Positions 10,735 through 20,560 of a DNA stretch of 64,000 nucleotides are shown here, in pieces. Position 1 is the stretch's first letter, and each line of letters opens with the position of its first letter. Source of the DNA: Isoetes taiwanensis (lineage: Eukaryota > Streptophyta > Lycopodiopsida > Isoetales > Isoetaceae); NCBI GenBank assembly GCA_021234155.1, contig JAJEKV010000002.1, positions 34,142,128 through 34,206,127 of the forward strand. The letters run 5' to 3'. A model generated the notes under the pieces. The model searched no databases, had not been told where the DNA came from, and was given only the letters and a program-made list of their open reading frames with translations. Position numbers and translations under genes: made by a program.

Positions 10735-13059
10735 ATGGAACCGCAATTTCATGAGAAGATCGTGGTAGCAATAGACTTTGGCACTACTTATTCTGGATTT
10801 GCCTATGCGCAGAGCCTCGATCCTATCAAATTCATGTCTTCACAGATTGGCCACTTGGCCCCTTTTGGCTGGAGGCATATCTTATGCTAAAACGCTCACC
10901 TCCCTCTACTACAAAAAGGAGGGAAGCGCAACGAACCTCAAGAGTTGGGGATGGCCTGCTTTAACAGATTATACCAAAGATATGGTCCAATCTCAAGCAA
11001 AAAATGGTGGCGGCCTTTGGTTCATGCATTCTCTTCCCGTCTTGGATGCTGAAACAGGCGAAGTCGTCGAAGAAAGCTGTTTCGTTCGAGACATTCCCAG
11101 CCCTGTAAAACGACCAAGGTTAGACGCCCAACCTGGGAATTTTGTTACCAAGTTTAAACTGCTTTTGGAAAAGCATAGGCCTTATTGTGCTTCAGTCGTT
11201 GAAGATTTGCCCCAAGGTGTCAGCCTTGAAAGGTAAGGTTATCGGTCTAGCTAAGGCTGATAACCAAAAATGCGCGGCGGTACATGCGTCCGGAGGCGGT
11301 GTATTTGGCACGTAAGTCGAGGCCCCACTACGCCGACGGGCCGAAGTTCAGATGATGTTTGATAATAGCTAGAGGCCCGTTAGGGCGGCGGCGTTATCAA
11401 AGGTGACATCGAAGCGGCGACCCCGATAACCGCCTTTATCGGTCAAGAACTAAGTAATCGATAATTAGTTATCGATCGATCGAGGAGTCTTGATAATTAG
11501 TTATCGATCGCGATAATAATCTTGAAGAGTACGATAATTAATTATCGCGACTCGATAATTAGTTATCGATCGAGGAGTATCGATATTTAATTATCAAGTA
11601 CTCCTCCAAAGATGATAACTAATTATCGCGATCTTGTTCTAGTAATGATAAGCAAAAAAAGCACTCTCCCTTTCCATACGAGTCCGATAAGGGCCGTGGG
11701 TCGACACTTGTCAAAAATGTCGAGCTTGTGATGAAAGTTTTGAGAACAAATTATGGAAGTGGTGTTAGCATTGCTAATGTGCAATGGTGTCTCCACGGCG
11801 CTTCTTGAGAGATGGCGGTGGCAAAAGGAAAGTTTTGCAGCGGTCGAAGCAAGCCCGTATCCCGTGGAGATTGTTCAGGAACCGGAGGTCGCTTCTATAT
11901 GTTGTCAAAAATCTGATCAAGGCAATAGGGTTGAAAAACCGAGATACATATATGGTTATAGATATTGGTGGAGGCACCATCGACATCGTTGTTGCGAAAT
12001 AGTTGCCGATGATGGAAAAGTCTTACGGTGAAGGAAGCGGTTATGAGCCGGGAGTGCCTTAGGAGGGGGTGCCTTTATAGACTCTAGTTTTTCAGCTTTG
12101 TGGCCATCAAGATTGGATGCTTTGCTAAATATGTTAAGGAGGACCCGTTTTTGCACTTGAAGTACTCAACCGGTGGCTTACCACAAAGTGTTCGCTTTGA
12201 TGGAACTTATAATTTCCATGCTAAACTTAGACATTTAAGAGAATTGACTTCGTGCACGGTTGAAGCACTTGAAATTAGATAATCACCCCATCACAAGAAC
12301 TACTGATCAACCGGAATTGACCCGCAAAGATATGAAGGGTATATTTGAAACCGGCGTGGATAGGATATGCGACTTAATATCTCAAGCCTTTGTTTTGGCG
12401 TGATGCTTTTGCAAAGGCTAAGATTGGTTGCATGATTCTCGTTGGTGGTTTTGCACAAAAACAAATACCGTCGAATCATATTCATAGGGAATTTGGAGCA
12501 AAGGTTAAAGGCATTATAGTTCCTCCAAATCCGGAAGTGCAATTTGCGAGGAGCCGTGGTATTTGGGTTCAACCAGGGTTGTGGGCTCAAGGGTGTCTAA
12601 GAAGGCCTATGGGATTAGGGTGCGGGGTGATTTCAAAACAAAGTGATCCACATTCTATTATAGATAGAGATGGAAGACTAAAGTGTGATAAAGTATTCAA
12701 GTGTGTTTGTGGCCAAGAATGATGAGATTCCAAAGAGACAAAATTATTCTTCGGATTATTCCGCCCATCGCATATAATCGACAAAGTAGTATCACTTGAT
12801 CTCAGATAGCCGCAAAATGGACATAGCTCCCAAATACACCACTGATCCAGGATGTTTGAACGAGGGAAATTTTTCTTTGCCCATTCCCGAAGACTTACAT
12901 TTGGATATGAATAGAAAGTTTGAAGTCACGATGATGTTTGGAAGAAGCACCATTGAGGTTAGTGCCCGGAAGCTGAATTTTGGTAATCCATCTATTGTCA
13001 AAATGTACAATGTTATCAATGATTCTATCTATCTCCGTGGATGCAACAAGGGATGCTAG
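10735..13059 (+). pseudogene. Pseudogene of the HSPA12-like Hsp70
   Basis: The sequence follows the intact gene at 45217-47118 from its ATG to its stop (CNKGC then TAG). Frame is lost early by a one-base deletion (CCTATC here against CCTGATC in the intact gene, near 10812). It then runs open until a 459 bp insertion at 11233-11691. A further deletion of about 40 bases removes the segment after the IANVQWC codons (near 11790), and more shifts follow. Recognisable pieces include ASPYPVEIV, the phosphate-2 loop VIDIGGGTIDIVV at about 11960, CMILVGGFAQ at about 12430 and the C-terminus from 12823. It cannot make an ATPase. Promoter and 3' flank are also duplicated, so this is half of an inverted segmental duplication about 32 kb apart. 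Confidence 0.93.
11233..11691. mobile_element. 459 bp palindrome-rich insertion (MITE-like) in the Hsp70 pseudogene
   Basis: The intact gene reads CTTGAAAGGGCCGTGG at this point. The pseudogene has the same flanks split by 459 bases. The insert contains at least five copies of CGATAATTAGTTATCG-like palindromes. Its ends carry inverted TTATCGG (near 11240) and CCGATAA (11684-11690). Flanking bases AAGG could be a 3-4 base target-site duplication. By chance or selection the insert starts GTAAGG and ends in AG, so it has the borders of an intron. No coding sequence is seen. Confidence 0.75.
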
Positions 13060-13079
13060 AAATGGCATATGGTCATGTA

Positions 13080-13489
13080 TAAGGTTGCCTCATTTTTTTT
13101 GCAGTAGCGAGAGGAGGCATACTTGTTCCTGATCTCTTGAAGTATGAATGCAAATTAGCATGACCCATGTCTACAGCATGAGATGAAGACTCACATGGGT
13201 TCGCTTGCCTTGATGTAGAGGAGCCATCTATGCCACGGGATGGATTATAAACTTTGATCTTTTTCCTTGCCTTAGTTGCATCTAGTTCAATAGCCTTTTC
13301 TTTCAACTGTGCTCTTTTTTCCTCAGTAATGCTCATGCAAAAGACTATGTCTTTGCCCGCCTCGTGTATCAAGTGCGCCCTCACCCTATCTGGACCACCT
13401 GTTTTGTTGGCCTTGCAATACTTGCATATCCAAGATTTATGGCCTACCACGTCAACTTCATCCCACCAAATAGATTTTCTGCTTGTCAT
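13080..13489 (-). pseudogene. BED-type zinc finger fragment (hAT / DUF659-like N-terminus)
   Basis: The minus strand encodes a start MTSRKSIWWDEV, followed by WICKYCKANKTGGPDRVRAH and LIHEAGKDIVFC. This fits the plant BED zinc finger (CxxC, then a conserved basic helix with His) at the N-terminus of hAT-like and DUF659 proteins. These are transposases or genes derived from them, and the finger binds DNA. A serine-rich linker follows. The frame is cut after about 137 residues, exactly where the insertion meets the Hsp70 3' flank; the last codons and the stop come from that flank. Upstream of 13489 the frame stays open but does not look like protein. It is the first exon or the captured 5' end of a hAT-type gene. 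Confidence 0.65.
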
Positions 13490-14810
13490 TCTACGAAATA
13501 GAAGAGAAAGAAATGGATTACAATTTTGCACAAAATAATGCAAATAGAAAACAACTTCGAATACAAAATAATGCAAATAGAAAACAATGTGGTAGTTCTA
13601 AGCTGAGCACGAAATTCTATTGGAGGAGGTCAACTTATAATCAAACAATGGGAAACATGGCAAAAGGGTAGGACGCCCTGCATAAAAAACTCTAGTAGGC
13701 TTTCAGATTCAATTAACTAAGGTTATAATTGATAGTTTAGTGCTTTTGGGAAAAGTACTTTTCCAATAGGCTTTCAATGGCCTGTGCCAAGTATGAGGTT
13801 CAAACAAGAGGGCAGTACAAGTTTACCAAGTATGAGGTTCAAACAAGAGGGCAGTATGTGTTTGATTCAAGTTTACACTGCCAATTTAATATGTGTATGG
13901 CCCAAAATTTTCCTAAAAAGTGCCATCCCAATTACTGGAGAAAGCTCCTCCTGACTTATGAAAGCGAAATTGAAGCAAAGTGCAGTTATCAGTTATCGAG
14001 AGGAAGATTTCTGCAGTTATTGAAGCAAAAGCCCAATCAAGAGGATAGATCTAGGCCGGAACAGGACCAGCCTTTTTGCAATTTTTATGAATATGCACTT
14101 CATTATAAAACTTTTAAGAGCCAATTTAACCAAATGGTGATCCGCCTATTCAAGCCATAGCAGCACTTTTGACAGTTGAATCAGGAGACCCAGCTCTGAT
14201 CTGCTGGAGATTTACCAGGAAGCCATTAGCCTTTTGGTTTTTGGTTGATGTGGGTGATAAGCCATTAGCCTGTTGCTGCAGAGTTCTAAGCATCAGATCA
14301 ATGCAGCCTTACGGTTTTGCAGAATCATACGGGCTGCCATTTGTATTTGGTTGCCTTGGGCACAAAAAGTATTTGGGTTTCCAAAGCGATTCTTACCTGT
14401 AAAAGCTTTTCCCTCAGAAATCCATGACGTTTTTCATCCTTATCTCTGAATCTTATGCCAAGCAGCAGCAGATCCGAAATGCCATCCGAAATGCCATCCG
14501 AAATGCCTTGGAAGGCTGTTTTTAGAAGGTAACAGGTGGATGGGCAAATACCTCCCCAAGAATCGGGATGAGGCAAACGGCTCCTCAAATTTTTGGCGGC
14601 AAAGCATGGCTATGGCGTTCTCAGAGCAAAGAACGGGCCGATTTGGGGCAGAACGGCGTCCTGCACGGCGTTCTTGCCAACAAGAAAGATCTGCAATTTT
14701 TTTTGTATAGCACGGCAACACTGGCACGGTTTCTGCTCCAACACGCCGTTCTGCCGTTCCAATGGCATGGAACGGCGTTCTGTGCCAACTATGGCTTGTA
14801 TTCTGTATAT
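13490..14810. other. Rest of a 2.1 kb composite insertion; no gene
   Basis: The Hsp70 3' flank breaks off at 13080 and resumes at about 15181, so everything between is inserted. This part holds a 31-base direct repeat (CCAAGTATGAGGTTCAAAC block, at about 13786 and 13825), three head-to-tail copies of ATGCCATCCGAA (about 14476-14511), and several copies of AACGGCGTTCT-like sequence between 14630 and 14790. The open frames here (for example 14440-14883 minus) have no recognisable domain. Confidence 0.5.
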
Positions 14811-14912
14811 AAGAATCACCTCTTACCTGTGATTCTGGTGTGGAAACGCTGCCGACGCCGTTAGGCGGAGGCGGCGTTGACACACCAGAATCACAGGTAA
14901 GAGGTGATTCTT
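14811..14912. ncRNA. Long perfect hairpin (possible small-RNA precursor or foldback element)
   Basis: A 32-base arm at 14811-14842 (begins AAGAATCACCTC, ends CTGGTGTG) is followed by its perfect reverse complement at 14881-14912. The 38-base spacer can pair further: AACGCTGCCGACGCC and GGCGGAGGCGGCGTT are nearly complementary, with one possible G-U pair. The whole 102 bases would fold into one stem of more than 40 pairs. This shape fits a plant miRNA or siRNA precursor, or a small foldback transposon. The perfect arms point to a recent origin. Transcription is unknown. Confidence 0.5.
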
Positions 14913-14915
14913 AAA

Positions 14916-15182
14916 ACGTGAAATCAAAGGTAGCAGCAATTCAGCGAGGTGAAATATGGCAGAATGCGAGGTGAATCGGCCAGAATTCGAGGTGAAAGCT
15001 CCAGAATGTGGAGTAAATACTCAGAATCTTCGGCTGAAAGAAGAACGCAGGAAGAACGCCGCAGTAAAAATTTTGCTCGTCGTTGCTTGAAATTTTCTTT
15101 AACATTCTTTAAAAGAATAAGTGACACGTGGCGCGGCGTGATTGATGGACGCAGCTGAATTGCTGCTACCTTGATTTTACGT
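14916..15182. mobile_element. 267 bp MITE with ~30 bp terminal inverted repeats
   Basis: The left end (14916-14945, ACGTGAAATCAAAGG block, then TAGCAGCAATTCAGC) and the right end (15154-15182) are inverted repeats that differ by one base and one indel. The interior repeats GAGGTGAA several times and has no coding frame. No clear target-site duplication is seen. The right end coincides with the point where the Hsp70 3' flank resumes, so this element helped to build the composite insertion. Confidence 0.65.
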
Positions 15183-15405
15183 GCGGTTATATTAAATATG
15201 GCTATGTTTGGCAGGGTGCCTCACATTTTTGTCAATTAACTTTGAGCACCCCTTTGTTCATTCTACTACCTCTAAACAAAACGGTGATATGACAACATAC
15301 ATGCATTTTAATGCCAACATACGATTTTGAGCGGAACATGCATTTTAATGCCAACATACGACCCTGATTTTCCACTATCATGGTGTTCATATTATAGCAG
15401 TCTTA
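15183..15405. repeat. Duplicated 3' flank of the Hsp70-like gene
   Basis: This matches the reverse complement of about 44920-45145, downstream of the intact gene. The shared landmarks are GGTGCCTCACATTTTTGTC, ACAAAACGGTGATAT, GATTTTGAGCGGAACATGC and GATTTTCCACTATC. Similarity stops near TATAGCAGTCTTA (about 15405). It marks the far end of the inverted segmental duplication. Confidence 0.8.
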
Positions 15406-17224
15406 TATTAAAACCATCCAATGGAGCAAATAAAGTAGAAATCATTTCCCATTCATAAAGCATGTCAGACTTTAAGGTTAGCTAGGTTAGGCTCCTACTT
15501 TGGGGTGGTGTTTTAATAGCCACAGTGGATTCTAGATGGTCATATTGAACCAGTGCTTCCTTTTTTTCCGGCCATGTAAAGATCCCTATTAGCCTGATGC
15601 TGGACCACGGTAGCAACATCATATAGTAAGCACAATAAGAATAGGGTATCAATCCTACTGGCTTCAGTACTCCACAAAACATAATCATCTGTGAATAAAC
15701 CCCGAACTCCGATATGTATTTGGCTGCCAAATCCTCTGTTCCCCTTAGCCTTAAGCTGTTTCCCTCTGCTCCTTTCATTGCTAAAACACACAACCATAAA
15801 TTCGTCCCATGTATATTCCGTGAAACTTAAATCCCTTCCCATAAAAGTTTGCTCCCTATGTATCTTACCTTATGGCCATCGTGCAGCATCTATTTTGCAG
15901 ATCAGAGTTTAGAGGTATAGTGCAAAAGTGAACTCTCCATATCAGCATATGTGGCTCCACGATCGTTCAGCACTTGTGGCTCCACTATCATTCTGCAAGT
16001 ATGTGTAAATTTAAAACCAAGGTTGTAGAAATAAAAAATTGCAAAATCCGTATTACCTGAGTGTTTTCATGGTATTCCGACTTCCATGGTATTACCATTA
16101 CACTTGCACCATAGCTAAAGCAGAAAGAACGGAGCAAGTGCTACAAAGAGAAGAGAGAAGGGAATTATGGTCTCTGTTACACTTCCCTGCCCCTCAGATC
16201 CTAACTTAACATCCAAACACCATGAGCAGCACATCCTTACCCGCTGCTTCAAAGCCAAGTTTTTACTTCTGGCACCAAAGTTAGCATCAAAGGAAGTGGC
16301 AGCATCAAAACCTCAAACGTCCACTGAAGGTGCATGCCGGATTTCCTGTGCAATCAGATTTTCTGTGCTCTTTCCGGCCGCTACCATTGGATTTCTAGGA
16401 AGGAGGAAAAAAGAAGGAAGGAATGGCAGATGATGCCATGTGGCAGGGATTCAATCCAGACCGTCAAATTTAGGGCGTCGTCCATTACTTGCACTAAAAC
16501 ATTATAATATAGGATCAACAAAAAGATACACTATATTGCAACTATAGGATAAGTATACTGCAACTATGTATTAGAACACATAACTGGTAGCTTTTTCTCT
16601 TCTAGGTATCTTCAAAGGGTGGCAATTGAGCTGGAAATGTCAACAACTATATCAACAACCATATCAATAGTTGCACAGTATTCCGGCCAAGTCATAGTAT
16701 TCTCACTTGATCTCTTATGAAATGAAATCGGTATCCCTAGATGTCTGTTTTTGCATGATACTTGAGCAATCGCTAACAAGTCTTGTCAATAGACAACAAG
16801 GTAGATGCACTTGTTTATATAGATAGATAGATGAATTCTTACGTCCACGGGATATCTTGCAGTAATATTTGAAGTCAAATAACCTTTGAGAGCAGCTGAG
16901 CTCGCAGCAATATCTCAAATGCAAAGCTAGAAAGAGCAGAGAGTGGTTATATATTATCTTTTGCTCTTCCATGATAAGACAATCACCAAAGACTCATATA
17001 AATGTAGATGTAGACTTCCTATGGTTGCATCCCAATCCCCATCTAAAAATACTACACATTCAAGTATATGTAGATTAGAAATATATAGTAGAAATGGTAC
17101 TAGTTATGGTGCCTAGTGGACATAACTTCAAAAATATAAATGTTTGGGCCCCTGACAGTAGAGGTTGTAGCTAAAGAGTCAAAATGGAATTAATTTGGAT
17201 GAAACAGCTGTGCTGGAATGGCCT
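15406..17224. other. No gene supported
   Basis: Open frames at 15482-15842 (minus, two overlapping, up to 103 residues) and 16167-16433 (plus, 88 residues) show no domain, transit-peptide pattern or codon bias that I can recognise. The rest is AT-rich without clear repeats. Confidence 0.4.
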
Positions 17225-17730
17225 GGCTGCAACACTTCTAGCTGTTGCTAATTTCTATCCTCTTTACCAGCGGTGCAGCTGGAGTCAAATTAAGTATTTA
17301 ACTATGTGAATGCAAAGGCATAAAAGCCAGATTTGTTGCAGTTGTATGGTTGTCGTAGCTGCAAAATTGCTGCTCCATGTGAGTGCAGCATTATGTGGGA
17401 TTTACATGAGGCTTTTTTCAGTGGTTTATTTTCGGCAGTTTTCTTCTGGCGGTGCAGCAGGTTGCAAGTTCTATTCACATGGGCCGATGAAGGTTGAGGG
17501 AAAACCCATGGTAAATCTCCTTATAGTGGTGCAACAGTTGGTGTGGTTTGCAGCTACCTGTGGCATCAACATGCATGTCGTCAAAAATTTTACAACACGC
17601 GTGGCGTCAAAAATTTTTGCAGCGCTTCTGCTTTGGGCGGACTGCAGTTGATGCTGCTGCTCTTTTTTCGTCCCATGTGAACGGGTTAATAAAAAGTTTA
17701 CTCAAACGGCCCAACCAAAGTGATCAGAGA
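17225..17730 (+). repeat. Dispersed repeat, copy A
   Basis: Both ends match the ends of 47368-47790, read on the opposite strand. The left ends share CTTCTAGCTGTTGCTAATTT and CTATCCTC. The right ends share CTGCTGCTCTTTTT, GTGAACGGGTTAATA, AAAGTTTACTCAAACGG and CCCAACC. The interiors differ. It is most likely a short non-autonomous element with conserved ends. Open frames across it (17310-17651, 17548-17874) are not supported. Confidence 0.55.
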
Positions 17731-17737
17731 TTTATGC

Positions 17738-18648
17738 CCTTTTTCCACAACAGTCTTATTTTATGGCTGTCTCATTTTTATAAGACACCCTTTTGGGCTC
17801 CATGTCAGCTCCACGTCGTACATAAGACACCTCCTGAAAAAATCGATTTTCCATTACTGAAATATAAGACATGAGCTATTCAAATAAGACCTGTCTTATA
17901 ATCTAGCTTTTCCACAGACCACCATTTTTCAGATTTTTTCGAATCTTGGAGCAAAGAGGTTCTGCAACAATCTATCTGGAGATACTAGGAGAAATCCACC
18001 AGAGCAAAAAATTGAAGCAACCTACCAGGAACAATCTATCAGGAGCAAGAATCGATCTGTTTGATGCAGCTATTGCAATCCCAGAGTAAGAATCGAAGCT
18101 TCAATGTTCACCGGAACAGAGCTTTAAAGCCGAGAGGAAGAAGCTAAGCCTGGAAATCGACCTGTTTGATGCAGCTATGGCACAGTCTTTGCAAAACGAC
18201 ATGCATTGAGAAATGACGACATGCTCTGAGAATTAACAATCGAATCTGAAAAACAGAATTAACACAGAAGTAACAATCGAATCTGAAAAACAGACTGTTT
18301 CAAAAAACCGAATCGATAAGTGCTTCAAAAATCGAGCAATCAGAACCCAAATCTGTTGAACGCGAATCCTCTAATGGGGAATCCGAATTTGCTGAAATCC
18401 GAATCTGCTGAAGAAATCCGAAGCTCATGAATCTGAATCCTCTGATGGGAAACCCGAAGCTGCTAAAATTTGAATCTACCGAAGAAATCCGAAGCTGCTT
18501 CAAAAACCTTTCAATTTGCCAGTAGTCTGATTGGTTAGAATTTGCTGTCTTATTTTGTGGTGGGGGATTTCCCCCGAAAAAAAATAAGACATTAGACTTG
18601 TACGAAATTCATTTAGGACATGTCTGAAAAGTTGCCGTGGAAAAACTA
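17738..18648. repeat. Possible ~0.9 kb non-autonomous element
   Basis: TTTTTCCACAACAG on the left and the inverted GTTGCCGTGGAAAAA on the right frame a block whose edges share CTTATTTT and ATAAGAC motifs in inverted order. Inside, a ~65-base direct repeat (AATCCTCTAATGGGGAATCC and AATCCTCTGATGGGAAACCC versions, about 18365-18500) and two copies of AATCGAATCTGAAAAACAGA are visible. The terminal repeats are short and imperfect, so the ends are tentative. Confidence 0.35.
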
Positions 18649-18653
18649 TGGTG

Positions 18654-19279
18654 TCACATTTGCTTATGTGGCCCAATAATGTGGCCGAAATTTGGAATGT
18701 TATTTTTATAACCTAAGATTTGTAATGGTGTAAGTGGGTATTCGTATGTTATTTTGCTGACGGTGGCAGGGGGGATTCGAAACCCTGGAATGTAGGCCGA
18801 GCATCTTCTGTCCGGTTGGCCGGAACTGGTAGTGCCGCCGTAGGGTGCTCCAGGGATGGCGGAGCTGCTGAGGCCGAAGGTCCTGATGTGTCGTGCCTCT
18901 GGGTTGTTGCTTTTTCTGGATTTTGGGATAAGCAGGGGTCGGGTTCTTTGGTGGGGAGCGGAGGTGGAGTGTTCTCGAAGGGCACATAGGTAAGCCGGTT
19001 GTGTCCTTGTCTGCCTTTGTTTTTGTCTGTAATTTTCTACCATGTCTCTGAAGAGGGCAGCGAGAAAGGGGAAGAGTGTTGGTTGCTCTGTCCCTGGTTC
19101 TCTGAGCCACATTATAAACCTGAGTTCTTCCAATTCCCAAGAGAATGGTCGTGGTTTTTCTGTTGAGCAGGACTGGAATGTTATAGATGTGAGTGTTACC
19201 TTAGGTCTGTCTGGGCAAGATGTGGCCATGATTTTTTATAATGGTCTTGTGGCACAAGGGGCCGAAAAATGAACTACCC
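18654..19279. other. Unrecognised open sequence, richer in GC than its surroundings
   Basis: Open frames exist on both strands: a 191-residue minus frame at 18654-19229 and a plus frame at 19042-19272 starting MSLKRAARKGKS. The plus frame has an ATG in good context and a protein-like composition (FSVEQDWNVIDVSVTLGL, then GQDVAMIFYNGL). It ends just before an AAAAACCACC-rich block of the kind that also adjoins the possible HUH fragment at 29737. I do not recognise the family. It may be a gene fragment inside a non-autonomous element. Confidence 0.3.
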
Positions 19280-19480
19280 TATTCAACTAGTATTAGATCA
19301 TCTAAAAACCACCAGATACGTAGTTTTTTATGCATGAAATTATTTGATAGAAGAAAACTACATGGGATAGTGGTTTGTCAATACTCATGGTGGTTTATGA
19401 TATGGTTATTCATGTTAATTATCAATGATATAGTGGTTTATATTAAAACTAGTTGGTTTTTTTTGTGCATACTATAGAGC
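19280..19480. repeat. AAAACCACT / AGTGGTTTT element fragment
   Basis: Short motifs AAAAACCACC, ATAGTGGTTTG, GTGGTTTATG and AGTGGTTTAT resemble the blocks at 6845-7605 and 29040-29730. No coding sequence. Confidence 0.4.
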
Positions 19481-20273
19481 TTCAATTAAACTAATAAAGG
19501 CCATTCATGTGGCAAGCCAAAATTCATAATTCCATGCCTCACTTGTATTGGATAAAGGATAAGGTTGCATAATGACAGTTACTTTGGATAGGCAGTGGAC
19601 GTAATTCTTGGCAAACGTATTGTACAAGCCCAAGTGAATGCATGTGATTAGACAATGAGATTCCACTATTTTACTGTCGGATGTATAGAATAAAATGTAG
19701 GCGGGGAAATGGCTGAGTGATATATATCATAGGTGATTAAAATATTGGCAAAATATCAAGTTAAGATTTCTTGGCCAACTATTTCCCCCCATACCATGAT
19801 TTATGGCATAATACAAAAGGAAGTGACTATTTTTTATTTTATTTTTGAATGCAAGAAAGGAAGTGACTATGTGGAGTGTAAGTGACTGCGGAATTATAGT
19901 CACAACTTACTATATGGCACGTATGAAGAGACCTATAGCATCATGGTATTAAACACCCTATCTCGACCACAAGTCTAGTAATAATTGCCAATGTCGTGAG
20001 AATCAAGAATAGAAATATCCAGAAATACATAGTTCTAGACAAGAATATTGAAAAAGAGGCAGAGTGAAAGAGTAACGTAATCCAGCTAGATAAGTCATAA
20101 GTTGCTCATAATTTTAGGTCAAAAATAGAAGACTACACTCTAATCATATTCTAATCCGAAAGAAAAAACAATTCTCCGAGGAGCATGCAAGTAGGAAACA
20201 AATTGTATGGAGAAAAAGGCAAAGATGACTTGATGCAGGGTAGACTTATTGTTGAGCGCATTAAGGTCAAGGT
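19481..20273. other. No gene seen
   Basis: AT-rich sequence without a recognisable gene or repeat, immediately left of the copia element. Confidence 0.45.
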
Positions 20274-20278
20274 AGAAG

Positions 20279-20560
20279 TGAAGATAATATTCAAGCTTAT
20301 ATGCAATAAAAAACAAGCAAGTTAGCACAACTCGAACAACCAACTTGAGTCTAGAGCAACCCTTTGAAAAAACAATGTTTAGACCATCAAAAATTCATAT
20401 TGAGCACTATTCATATTGATATGATTCAAATACTGTAGCAATCATATCATTGTCTTTAGAATGTACATCCGAGAGCCCAAGCGTTCAACAACACCCTCAA
20501 AGGTTTCGTCTGCTCCAGCTAGTAACTTTCAACACAATATTACATGATCATTTTCCTTCA
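20279..20560 (-). repeat. 3' LTR of the copia element
   Basis: 282 bases, starting TGAAGATAATATTC and ending TTTTCCTTCA on the plus strand. It contains the gag-pol stop codon (20548-20550). On the minus strand it is preceded by a polypurine tract GAAGGGGGAAA (20561-20571). Confidence 0.95.

Noticed and set aside
11233-11691. A true ancestral intron of the Hsp70-like gene
   Set aside because: The intact paralogue has no intron here and the block has transposon-like palindromes and possible short target-site duplication, so insertion is simpler. An intron lost from the intact copy cannot be fully excluded.
15482-15842. Two overlapping ~100-residue minus-strand frames
   Set aside because: No domain, no homology that I can recognise, no splice or start context; likely chance.
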